From: Actinomycetes bacterium | GTDB lineage: Bacteria; Actinomycetota; Acidimicrobiia; Acidimicrobiales; JAJYPT01 | Assembly (NCBI GenBank): GCA_021795135.1 | Contig: JAJYPT010000033.1 | Coordinates: forward strand, 1 to 12,512 | DNA: 12,512 bases | Direction: 5' to 3' | Part shown: positions 5,994-12,512 of the stretch, piece after piece | Layout: each line of letters starts with the position of its first letter | How positions within the stretch are numbered: the stretch's first letter is position 1 | The notes under the pieces: model-generated | The model's input: only the letters and a program-made list of their open reading frames with translations | What the model was told of the DNA's origin: nothing | Database searches by the model: none | Translations under genes and position numbers: made by a program

Positions 5994-6578
5994 ATCGCAA
6001 CTATAGCCGCAACAAATGAAACAAGAATAAATGAACAAATTAGGGCCCGAGAAGTTCGCGTTATAGACGAAAATGGAAATCAGTTAGGAATAAAGTCCAT
6101 TTCAGATGCCTTGCGCATTGCCAGGGAAGCTGAACTAGACTTAGTAGAAGTAGCGGCCCAAGCTGATCCCCCAGTTTGTAGAATTATGGATTATGGGAAG
6201 TATCGTTTTGATGAAGCCCAAAGAGCAAAAGAATCCAGGCGTAAATCAAGCAGTTCTACAATCAAAGAAATGAAGTATAGGCCTAAGATAGGTTCGGGCG
6301 ATTTTGATACTAAGACTCGTCAAGTATTGAAATTTTTAGCTGATGGCCACAAAGTTAAAGTGACTATTATGTTTAGGGGCAGAGAAATGAGCCATCCTGA
6401 ACTTGGTAAACAAATTTTAGATCGCATAGCAGAACAAGTAATACCTATAGGTAAGATAGAATCAGCTGCAAAACTTGATGGACGTAATATGATTATGGTT
6501 ATTGCGCCTGATAAAAAAGGTCGCCATAATTCTTCAGCAAAAGCTGAAAATGATGTTGTATCACCTCCACAATCTTAG
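5994..6578 (+). CDS. infC: Translation initiation factor IF-3
   Basis: IF3 binds the 30S subunit, prevents premature 50S joining and proofreads the start codon. With the start at ATC 5994 the product is 194 residues. The N-domain (about 8-75) has RINEQIRAREVRVID and the family signature PPVCRIMDYGKYRFDEA (59-75). A lysine/serine-rich linker follows, then the C-domain (about 90-173) with KEMKYRPKIG, LKFLADGHKVKVTIMFRGRE (112-131) and a final strand GRNMIMVIAP. A polar 20-residue tail ends the protein. The nearest canonical start is ATG 5988, which would add two residues but touches the Shine-Dalgarno directly; the next in-frame ATG is deep in the N-domain (Met68 from 5988). The start choice is inference, the identity is certain. 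It is first in the operon, with a 53-nt gap to rpmI. Confidence 0.95.
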   Translation: MATIAATNETRINEQIRAREVRVIDENGNQLGIKSISDALRIAREAELDLVEVAAQADPPVCRIMDYGKYRFDEAQRAKESRRKSSSSTIKEMKYRPKIGSGDFDTKTRQVLKFLADGHKVKVTIMFRGREMSHPELGKQILDRIAEQVIPIGKIESAAKLDGRNMIMVIAPDKKGRHNSSAKAENDVVSPPQS

Positions 6579-6631
6579 ATAATCAAAATATATCTATATA
6601 GATAAAAGATAATTTTTAGAATAGGAAAAAC

Positions 6632-6826
6632 ATGCCAAAGATGAAGACCGATAAGGGCGCGGCTAAACGCTTTAAAGTAACAGGCTCTGGAAAACTTCGT
6701 CGTCGCAAAGCTTTTCGCGGACACCTTTTGGAGAAAAAGTCAAGTGTGAGAACTAGACGACTAGGGCGAGAAGCTGATGTAGCAACTAGTGATGAAAAAC
6801 AGATTCGCAGGCTTTTAGGCATCTAA
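6632..6826 (+). CDS. rpmI: 50S ribosomal protein L35
   Basis: The 64-residue, very basic protein matches L35 throughout: MPKMKTDKGAAKRF (1-14), VTGSGKLRRRKAFRGHLLEKKS (16-37) and TRRLGREADVATSDEKQIRRLL. ATG at 6632 has AGGA about eight bases upstream. It sits between infC and rplT as in most bacteria. Arginine codons are mainly CGN (8 of 11), unlike the AGA/AGG-dominated metabolic genes of the same window, as expected for a highly expressed gene. Its stop codon lies inside the 6823-6845 hairpin. Confidence 0.97.
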   Translation: MPKMKTDKGAAKRFKVTGSGKLRRRKAFRGHLLEKKSSVRTRRLGREADVATSDEKQIRRLLGI

Positions 6827-6845
6827 AGCTTGGGAAAAGCTTTAG
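6823..6845 (+). other. 9-bp perfect stem-loop over the rpmI stop codon, possible RNA regulatory or processing element
   Basis: CTAAAGCTT (6823-6831) pairs with AAGCTTTAG (6837-6845) around a GGGAA loop. The rpmI TAA (6824-6826) is inside the 5' arm. No T-run follows (AATAGAATAG), so it is not a standard terminator. Position between rpmI and rplT could suit mRNA stabilisation, processing or feedback by L20, but nothing in the sequence shows which. Confidence 0.5.
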
Positions 6846-6896
6846 AATAGAATAGTATTTGTAAAATTTAATAAGTATAAGAGGGAGTAGTAATAA

Positions 6897-7289
6897 ATGG
6901 CTAGGGTCAAAAGAGCAGTTCACGGTAAAAAGCATCGCCGTGCAATATTGGAATTGGCCCAGGGTTATTACGGTAACAAAAGCCGTAGTTTCAGAGCGGC
7001 AAACGAACAAGTTATGCATTCATTGCATTATGCTTACCGTGATAGGCGTGCTCGCAAAGGTGATTTTAGAAAGCTTTGGATCCAAAGAATCAATGCTGCT
7101 GCTCGTGAAAACGGTATGAGTTATAGCAGTTTTATGTCGGGGTTAAATATTGCTGGATTGAACCTAAATCGCAAAATGCTCGCAGATATGGCAGTCCAAG
7201 ATCCTACTTCTTTTGCAGCCGTGGTAAAGGTTTCTTCTGATGCACTAGCTTCTTCTAATTCAGCTCGTAATTCAACAGCTGCTGGATAA
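6897..7289 (+). CDS. rplT: 50S ribosomal protein L20
   Basis: The 130-residue basic protein matches L20 along its length: MARVKRAVHGKKHRRAILE (1-19), GYYGNKSRSFRAANEQV (23-39), HYAYRDRRARKGDFRKLWI (44-62), RINAAARENGMSYSSFM and LNIAGLNLNRKMLADMA (83-99). L20 binds 23S rRNA early in 50S assembly, and in several bacteria it also represses its own operon. It runs a little longer than usual because of a serine/alanine-rich C-terminal tail. ATG at 6897 has a GAGGGAG Shine-Dalgarno about nine bases upstream, and the gene is 70 nt after rpmI. Arginine codons are mostly CGT/CGC (9 of 15). Confidence 0.97.
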   Translation: MARVKRAVHGKKHRRAILELAQGYYGNKSRSFRAANEQVMHSLHYAYRDRRARKGDFRKLWIQRINAAARENGMSYSSFMSGLNIAGLNLNRKMLADMAVQDPTSFAAVVKVSSDALASSNSARNSTAAG

Positions 7290-7301
7290 AGTTGAGGATT
7301 T

Positions 7302-8132
7302 CTGAATTCTTCGACAGGACTTGGTCTCAAACATAAAAAAATAGTTCGTCTTAGGAGACTATTGCAAAAAAACACTTTTAGACAAAAAGAAGGTGTTTTT
7401 GTAGCTGAGGGTATCAATGTTATTGAGGTAGCTTTAGAAGCCTCTATAGATATAGAAGCTTTGTATTATGACCCTATAGAGGTTGAAGAACATATCGTCG
7501 CTCAACAAATTCTTCATAGAGCCCTTGTTAAAGGTATTCGAGTCTATCCACTTGTTCCGAATATAATTAGTAAAATATCTAACACAATAAACCCTCAGCC
7601 CATTTTAGCTGTACTACCTAGATTAGACACAGAACTTGTCGAGCTAAAAGAGATGGATTTTTTAGTAATAGGGGTAGGGATTAAAGATCCAGGCAACGCA
7701 GGAACTATTATGCGAAGTGCACAAGCAGCTGGGGCTCAAGGCGTAATTTTTTGTGATAATTCTGTAGATATTTATAATCCTAAGCTAGTAAGGGCATCTG
7801 CAGGAGCTTTATTTTATTTATCATTAGTCGAAGCTAGCTCATTTGAAGAAACTATACTAAAAATAAAGAGTTTGGGATTTTTTACAGTTGCCAGTTTGGT
7901 AGACAAAGGGATTGACTATACTGAAGCTAACTTAGTTCGCAAAATTGCTTTAGTAGTAGGAAATGAAGCAAATGGACTCAATGACCAAATAGCTCAGTTG
8001 AATGATTTATGTGTAACAATACCGATGAAGGGTAGGACTGAATCATTGAATGTAGGAATGGCCACTACAGTCTTATGTTTCGAAGCTGCCCGACAACGCC
8101 GGCAATTGGGAAATGCACATGGAACATATTGA
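7302..8132 (+). CDS. TrmH/SpoU-family RNA 2'-O-methyltransferase (TsnR-like), probable CTG start
   Basis: This is a SPOUT-class RNA ribose methyltransferase using S-adenosylmethionine. The N-terminal substrate-binding domain contains KHKKIVRLRRLLQ and GVFVAEGINVIEVAL. The C-terminal trefoil-knot domain has motif 1 DPGNAGTIMRSA (129-140), motif 2 VVGNEANGL (218-226) and motif 3 IPMKGRTESLNVGMA (240-254), with the expected catalytic Asn and Arg. Counted from CTG 7302 it is 276 residues. The first canonical start is TTG 7362 (AGGAG four bases upstream), but that removes the family-typical N-terminal helix, which is encoded in frame from 7302. CTG 7302 has GAGGA (7294-7298) three bases upstream and follows the rplT stop by 12 nt. 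The target nucleotide cannot be told; the position after rplT suggests rRNA. Its 3' end overlaps the kinase gene. Confidence 0.88.
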   Translation: MNSSTGLGLKHKKIVRLRRLLQKNTFRQKEGVFVAEGINVIEVALEASIDIEALYYDPIEVEEHIVAQQILHRALVKGIRVYPLVPNIISKISNTINPQPILAVLPRLDTELVELKEMDFLVIGVGIKDPGNAGTIMRSAQAAGAQGVIFCDNSVDIYNPKLVRASAGALFYLSLVEASSFEETILKIKSLGFFTVASLVDKGIDYTEANLVRKIALVVGNEANGLNDQIAQLNDLCVTIPMKGRTESLNVGMATTVLCFEAARQRRQLGNAHGTY

Positions 8133-9177
8133 CGACGTTTTTGAAATTTTACCCTACGCTTTAGTTTTTTTAAATCCTAACTTATATATATTCAAAGCCA
8201 ACAAAAAGGCCACTATTCTTTTTGGGCGTACTGCTGGAGAATTAGAAGGTAGCTTTTTTATCGATTACCTTTCAGAATCCTCTAGATCTGCATGTGTTGC
8301 TAAATTTGATGCTTGGCAAAAAAATGTTGCTTTATCAACTGTCAAGGAAATGCCTGAGAAAGAACTTTTCATCAAATTAGCCAATGGCAAAGAAATGAAA
8401 GTTTTTTTAAGTTTTATATATAAGAGGATAGATGGAAATCTAAGTTACATTCTTGGTTCTTTACGCCCTCAAATTAGAGGAGCTAATTCAGAATCAGGTA
8501 TTGAAATAGTTGCTACTGTAAGTCATGAATTGCGTTCTCCTCTTACATCTATAAAGGGCTATAGTACTTTGCTACTGGCTAGATGGGATCGTTTGAGAGA
8601 TGATCAAAAACAGATGATGCTCCAACAAATTAATCATGATGCCGATAGAGTAACTCGGTTGATAACTGAACTTTTGGACATAACTAGATTACAGCTAGGG
8701 CGTTTAGTTCTACATAAAAGAATGGTAGATATCGAATTACTTGTTGTAACAACGGTAGAAAAACTTCAATTTGAACACCCTGAACTTGAAGTATCATTAT
8801 CTTTTCCAGACGAGTTTCCAACCATTTATTCAGATCCAGATAAACTAGTCCAAATTATTACTAATCTGATTGAAAATGCTTCTAAGTATGCCTCTCCAAA
8901 AGGAATAGTAATCTCAGGAGAAGTCCTTATAAACGAAGTGCAAATTTCAGTAAAAGATCAAGGTATGGGAATACCTAAACAAGATCTACCTAAGGTGTTT
9001 AATAAATTTTTTCATCACAGTGATGGTAAACCATCAGGGTCTGGTTTAGGTCTTTGGATAAGCCGTGGCTTAGTAGAAGCTCATGGTGGGAAATTGACAG
9101 TTGTATCAGAATTAAATATAGGGTCAATTTTTTCTTTTACCTTACCTGTTACCTATATAGGAGAATTAGATGAGTAA
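8119..9177 (+). CDS. Cytoplasmic PAS-domain sensor histidine kinase (orphan)
   Basis: The order is a PAS-like sensor (about 5-115: ILPYALVFLNPNLYIFKANKKA, LFGRTAGELEG), a HisKA dimerisation domain with the H-box VSHELRSPLTSIKGY (His136 is the phosphorylation site), then a HATPase domain with the N-box TNLIENASKYA, G1 DQGMGIP, F-box KVFNKFF and G2 GSGLGLWISRG. All catalytic boxes look intact. There is no membrane segment, so it senses a cytoplasmic signal, which I cannot identify. No response regulator lies in the window. ATG 8119 is preferred over ATG 8113, because GGGA (8108-8111) is 7 nt from 8119 but 1 nt from 8113; the product is then 352 residues. It overlaps the methyltransferase by 14 nt and pheS by 8 nt, implying coupled translation. 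Streptomyces carries a kinase at the same place in this operon, so the position is old. Confidence 0.93.
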   Translation: MEHIDDVFEILPYALVFLNPNLYIFKANKKATILFGRTAGELEGSFFIDYLSESSRSACVAKFDAWQKNVALSTVKEMPEKELFIKLANGKEMKVFLSFIYKRIDGNLSYILGSLRPQIRGANSESGIEIVATVSHELRSPLTSIKGYSTLLLARWDRLRDDQKQMMLQQINHDADRVTRLITELLDITRLQLGRLVLHKRMVDIELLVVTTVEKLQFEHPELEVSLSFPDEFPTIYSDPDKLVQIITNLIENASKYASPKGIVISGEVLINEVQISVKDQGMGIPKQDLPKVFNKFFHHSDGKPSGSGLGLWISRGLVEAHGGKLTVVSELNIGSIFSFTLPVTYIGELDE

Positions 9178-10207
9178 TAATTTATTTTTATTTGAAGACT
9201 TATCTAAAGATTTAGATAAAATTTCCCAGGCTGAATCACTTACAATATTGGCAAATCTTGAACAAGAATTATTAGGAAAGTCTTCCAAAGTTGCACTTGC
9301 GCGCGAGGCTTTGAAGCAAGTAGAACCAAATGAACGACCAGAGTTGGGTAAAAGGCTCAATTTTGTTAGGAATCAACTTCAAAATGGCTTAGATCAACGT
9401 AGGAAAGTACTTGTTGAAGGCGAGCGTCAAAAAAAACTTCAAGAAGAAAAAATAGATTTAGGAGAGATTTTAACCTCACCCCAACGAGGTCACATTCACC
9501 TTATAGCTCAAACCCAACAATCTTTAGAAGATGTCTTTATTGGTATGGGATATACAGTAGAAGAAGGTCCAGAGGTTGAAACAGAATGGTATAATTTTGA
9601 AGCTTTAAATATACCTCCTTCTCATCCCGCACGAGATGCTCAAGATTCTTTATATGTAAAACTGGGAAAACCAGGTTCCACCTTGCTTAGAACTCATACA
9701 TCTCCGGTTCAAATAAGAGTTATGCAAAATAACTCTCTTCCAATTTATTCGGTAATGCCTGGAAGAGTCTACAGAAGAGACACCCCAGATGCTCGCCATA
9801 CTCCTGCATTCCATCAAATTGAAGGACTTGTGGTAGATAAAGATATTTCTTTTTCTGATTTGGCAGGCACTATTGAAACCTTTACCTCAGCTTATTTTGG
9901 TCCTGCAATAAAGGCTCGTCTTAGACCAGCTTTTTTCCCTTTTACAGAACCATCGGCAGAGTTTGATATTACATGTACTATTTGTGAAGGAAGTGGTTGT
10001 AGGACTTGTTCAGGAGTGGGTTGGGTTGAATTGGGCGGGTGTGGAATGATAGATCCAGCAGTGTTTGCTTCAGTTGGAATTGATTCAGAACAGTGGTCAG
10101 GTTTTGCTTTTGGATTTGGAATAGATAGGTGTGCTCAAATGAAACATGGTATAGATGACATGCGCGTTCTTTTAGATAACGATATTCGTTTTTTATCTCA
10201 ATTTTAA
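9170..10207 (+). CDS. pheS: Phenylalanyl-tRNA synthetase alpha subunit
   Basis: PheS is the catalytic subunit of the alpha2-beta2 enzyme that charges tRNA-Phe. The 345 residues comprise an N-terminal tRNA-binding coiled coil (about 1-98) and the class II core. Core motifs are GPEVETEWYNFEALNIP (133-149), RTHTSPVQIR (174-183), motif 2 PGRVYRRDTPDARH (197-210) with FHQIEGL (214-220), and motif 3 GFGIDRCAQMKHGIDDMR (315-332). A cysteine cluster, Cys269, Cys272, Cys277 and Cys280, forms the small knuckle seen in many bacterial PheS. ATG 9170 overlaps the kinase stop by 8 nt and has AGGAG (9159-9163) six bases upstream. pheT follows after 1 nt. Confidence 0.97.
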   Translation: MSNNLFLFEDLSKDLDKISQAESLTILANLEQELLGKSSKVALAREALKQVEPNERPELGKRLNFVRNQLQNGLDQRRKVLVEGERQKKLQEEKIDLGEILTSPQRGHIHLIAQTQQSLEDVFIGMGYTVEEGPEVETEWYNFEALNIPPSHPARDAQDSLYVKLGKPGSTLLRTHTSPVQIRVMQNNSLPIYSVMPGRVYRRDTPDARHTPAFHQIEGLVVDKDISFSDLAGTIETFTSAYFGPAIKARLRPAFFPFTEPSAEFDITCTICEGSGCRTCSGVGWVELGGCGMIDPAVFASVGIDSEQWSGFAFGFGIDRCAQMKHGIDDMRVLLDNDIRFLSQF

Positions 10208-10208
10208 T

Positions 10209-12512
10209 ATGTACGTACCTTTATCTTGGCTTAGAGACTATCTACCCTTAGAACTTTCAGTCAATAGACTCAGCGCTACTTTTGACGATTTGGGAATGAT
10301 TGTTGAATCGGTTCAAACAATAGGTCGTGGCTTGGATCGTTTTATTACAGCAAAAGTAGTAGAGATTTCTTCTATTCCTAAAGCTGATCGAATTAGAAAA
10401 GTTATTGTAGATACTGGTAATGAACTTGTTCAAGTGGTTTGTGGGGCAAATAATTTTTCCCAGGGCCAAATTGTTGCTCTTGCTCAACCCGGTATTGAAT
10501 TACCCAATGGAATTAAAATTCAAGAGCGTAAGATGAAGGGGATACTTTCTTCTGGCATGTTGTGTTCTTCAGCAGAGGTAGGCCTTTCTTCTGATTCAGA
10601 TGGACTTTTAATACTTGATGAAGATAGTCCTGTAGGGATTTCTTTAGATAAAGCTTTAGGAATAGACCAAGATGTTGTCTTTGACCTTGCCATAGAACCT
10701 AATCGACCAGATGCTATGTCGATAGCTGGAGTAGCTCGAGATTTAGCAGCTAGGTTGAAAGTAGACTTTTCCCTTGATGGTTCTAGTTCTTTGTCGGGTT
10801 TACCATATGAAATTATTTCTCAGCTTCCAGTTAGCAACCAAAACATTAATGATGTTTTGAGTCTACGAATTGACTCAAAAGATCTATGTCATAAGTTGAG
10901 TGCTAATTTAATAACAGGAATTAGGGTAAAAGAGTCTCCTCAGTGGTTGCAAACTCGATTGATGTTAGCTGGTATGAGACCTATTAATTCCATAGTTGAT
11001 ATTTCTAATTATTTAATGCTGGATTTAGGTCAACCTAGCCATGCTTATGATTTTGACAAACTAAAAGCAAAAGGTTTATTAGCTAGACAAGCACTAGAGG
11101 GTGAAGAACTTACAATTTTAGATGGGACAACCAAAAAGTTAGGCACAGGTCCTTTTCCAGACTGTCTTATCTGTGATGCTGAAGGTAACCCATTAGGTAT
11201 TGGTGGAATTATGGGAGGTAAAGACTCAGAAATATCTGATTCGACCACATCAATTTTAATAGAAGCTGCTTATTTTGAACCTATGGCTATAGCACGCACT
11301 TCTCGACGCTTGGGCATAAGGAGTGAAGCTTCAATACGTTTTGAACGAGGATGTGATCCTGAGATTATTCAATTGGTTCTAGATAGATTTTCCAACTTTG
11401 TTTTACAATATAGTGCTGATTCAAATACTGAATTAGTACAAGGTACAGCTACCTCATTGGGCAATTTAAAAGAAAGAAATCAAATTCGTCTTCGGACTAA
11501 AAGAGTAAATTCAATACTTGGGACGAATTTGAATACTGCAGATATTGCTTCATATATAAACCCAATAGGATTTGAAACTAGCTTAATTTCAGAATCAGAT
11601 CTGATGGTCAAAGTTCCTACTTTTCGACCCGATGTAGAAAGAGAAATTGATGTAATAGAAGAGGTAGGACGTCACTTTAGCTATTCTAATATTTTTCGCC
11701 GAGTTCCACGTCCAGCTCAAGTTGGAAGATTGTCTTTTGCTCAAAAACAAAGACGTTATATCCGACAAGTATTAGCAGGAAGTGCAATTAGCGAAGTATG
11801 GACATCTACTTTATTATCTCCAGGTGCCCAAGAATCTTTAGGTTTTACAGGTAAAGCTGTAGAGGTGGAAAACCCTCTAGTGGTTGAAGAATCTATTTTA
11901 AGAATGACTTTGATGCCTGGAATTCTTCAAGCTATAACTTATAATCTTAGACATCAAAATCCTTTTGTTCGCTTTTTTGAGATAGGGAAGGTTTTTTATC
12001 CTCCAAAAAAAGATACAGATCACCTACCTCAAGAAAAAGAAATGCTGGCGATAGCTTTAGCTAATGAAAATGACGATGTCATATCAGCAGTCCAAGTATG
12101 GCAAACTATTTCACAAGCTTTCCAACTTGATAGTTTTCATTTAGAAGCTATTGGGGATGTGCCAGTTGGTCTTCATTCAGGCAGATGGGCAAAAATAGTA
12201 TCCAATGGAGTAATTTATGGTTCTGTTGGAGAGTTAGATCCAATTGTGATTGAATCTTTTGGACTTTCTTCTAGGGTTGGTTGGATAGAAATTGATTTAG
12301 GATTGCTTTTTGCTTTTCCAGTTCCACCAAAACCAGTAAAGCCAATAAGTCGGTATCCTTCTAGTGACCTTGATCTTGCTTTTGTAGTTGACAACAGCAT
12401 TGCTCCTTTTGTTGTGGAGTCTGTTTTCAAACAAGCAGCAGGGGATGTTTTGGAATCTGTAAAACTTTTTGATGTCTATAGAGATTCTAAGATAGGTCCT
12501 AATAAACGTAGC
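10209..12512 (+). CDS. pheT: Phenylalanyl-tRNA synthetase beta subunit, 3' end outside window
   Basis: The frame is open from ATG 10209 to the right edge with no stop: 768 residues of an expected 800 or so. Domains in order are the N-terminal helix (MYVPLSWLRDYLP), an EMAP-type tRNA-binding OB domain (about 40-150: FITAKVVEIS, VVCGANNF, GILSSGMLCSSAEVG), the B3/B4 editing domain (about 210-380: GMRPINSIVDISNYLMLDLG at 256-275, HAYDFD, GGIMGG near 333, RLGIRSEASIRFERG), the B5 domain (about 405-490: FRPDVEREIDVIEEVGR), the catalytic-like core, and the start of the C-terminal anticodon-binding FDX-ACB domain (RYPSSDLDLAFVVD, ESVKLFDVYR). PheT contributes tRNA recognition and removal of misacylated Tyr. 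There is no Shine-Dalgarno before the ATG, 1 nt after the pheS stop, so translation is probably coupled. Confidence 0.96.
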   Translation, partial: MYVPLSWLRDYLPLELSVNRLSATFDDLGMIVESVQTIGRGLDRFITAKVVEISSIPKADRIRKVIVDTGNELVQVVCGANNFSQGQIVALAQPGIELPNGIKIQERKMKGILSSGMLCSSAEVGLSSDSDGLLILDEDSPVGISLDKALGIDQDVVFDLAIEPNRPDAMSIAGVARDLAARLKVDFSLDGSSSLSGLPYEIISQLPVSNQNINDVLSLRIDSKDLCHKLSANLITGIRVKESPQWLQTRLMLAGMRPINSIVDISNYLMLDLGQPSHAYDFDKLKAKGLLARQALEGEELTILDGTTKKLGTGPFPDCLICDAEGNPLGIGGIMGGKDSEISDSTTSILIEAAYFEPMAIARTSRRLGIRSEASIRFERGCDPEIIQLVLDRFSNFVLQYSADSNTELVQGTATSLGNLKERNQIRLRTKRVNSILGTNLNTADIASYINPIGFETSLISESDLMVKVPTFRPDVEREIDVIEEVGRHFSYSNIFRRVPRPAQVGRLSFAQKQRRYIRQVLAGSAISEVWTSTLLSPGAQESLGFTGKAVEVENPLVVEESILRMTLMPGILQAITYNLRHQNPFVRFFEIGKVFYPPKKDTDHLPQEKEMLAIALANENDDVISAVQVWQTISQAFQLDSFHLEAIGDVPVGLHSGRWAKIVSNGVIYGSVGELDPIVIESFGLSSRVGWIEIDLGLLFAFPVPPKPVKPISRYPSSDLDLAFVVDNSIAPFVVESVFKQAAGDVLESVKLFDVYRDSKIGPNKRS

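Noticed and set aside
6591..6604. 14-base palindrome TATCTATATAGATA between infC and rpmI
   Set aside because: It is pure AT-type sequence in an AT-rich gap, with no loop for a stable hairpin and no partner site; chance is a sufficient explanation.
6616..7417. Minus-strand open frames opposite rpmI, rplT and the start of the methyltransferase
   Set aside because: They are opposite certain ribosomal protein genes and their translations have no family resemblance.
9166..12430. Several minus-strand open frames of 64-76 codons opposite pheS and pheT
   Set aside because: Both plus-strand genes show continuous family motifs through these regions; the antisense frames are short and unlike known proteins.

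Overview
The window looks like ordinary core chromosome of a low-GC actinobacterium, most likely a member of the Acidimicrobiia with a streamlined, probably aquatic lifestyle (for example a 'Candidatus Actinomarina'-like lineage). This is inference. It rests on three things: the gene order DUF1844 / infC-rpmI-rplT-rRNA methylase-histidine kinase-pheS-pheT, which is characteristic of Actinobacteria; the surface-type 'VASDGG(V/I)F-F-FYGSMGG' repeats at the left edge, which are common in Acidimicrobiia and relatives; and the AT-rich, very tightly packed genes.

Layout. (1) Positions 1-356 hold the 3' end of a tandem-repeat protein. (2) Positions 357-499 are a short non-coding gap with a possible promoter and a strong 19-bp hairpin. 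(3) Positions 500-5401 are a seven-gene plus-strand operon: a MogA/MoaB-family gene, ribD, ribE, ribBA, ribH, hisG and a cold-shock-like small protein. Gaps are 1-3 nt, or genes overlap. (4) A DUF1844 gene on the minus strand (5385-5813) overlaps the end of that operon tail to tail. (5) A 180-nt divergent intergenic region carries candidate promoters in both directions. (6) From about 5994 to the right edge runs a plus-strand translation operon: infC, rpmI, rplT, a TrmH/SpoU-type RNA methyltransferase, a PAS histidine kinase, pheS and a pheT cut by the window end.

How the genes work together. ribBA makes both riboflavin precursors (from GTP and from ribulose 5-phosphate). ribD deaminates and reduces the pyrimidine, ribH condenses it to lumazine, and ribE dismutates lumazine to riboflavin. 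The dedicated ring-forming steps are therefore all present; the phosphatase and the FMN/FAD-forming RibF are not here. hisG, the first histidine enzyme, is co-directional with these genes. The second operon supplies initiation factor 3, two large-subunit proteins, an RNA 2'-O-methyltransferase and both subunits of phenylalanyl-tRNA synthetase, with a soluble orphan sensor kinase translationally overlapping its neighbours.

I found no tRNA, rRNA, CRISPR array, insertion sequence or defence system, and no convincing undescribed multigene system. The points most worth checking are regulatory or start-site oddities: a start codon buried in a 19-bp hairpin ahead of the rib operon, a probable AUC start for infC, a probable CUG start for the methyltransferase, and the embedded orphan kinase.
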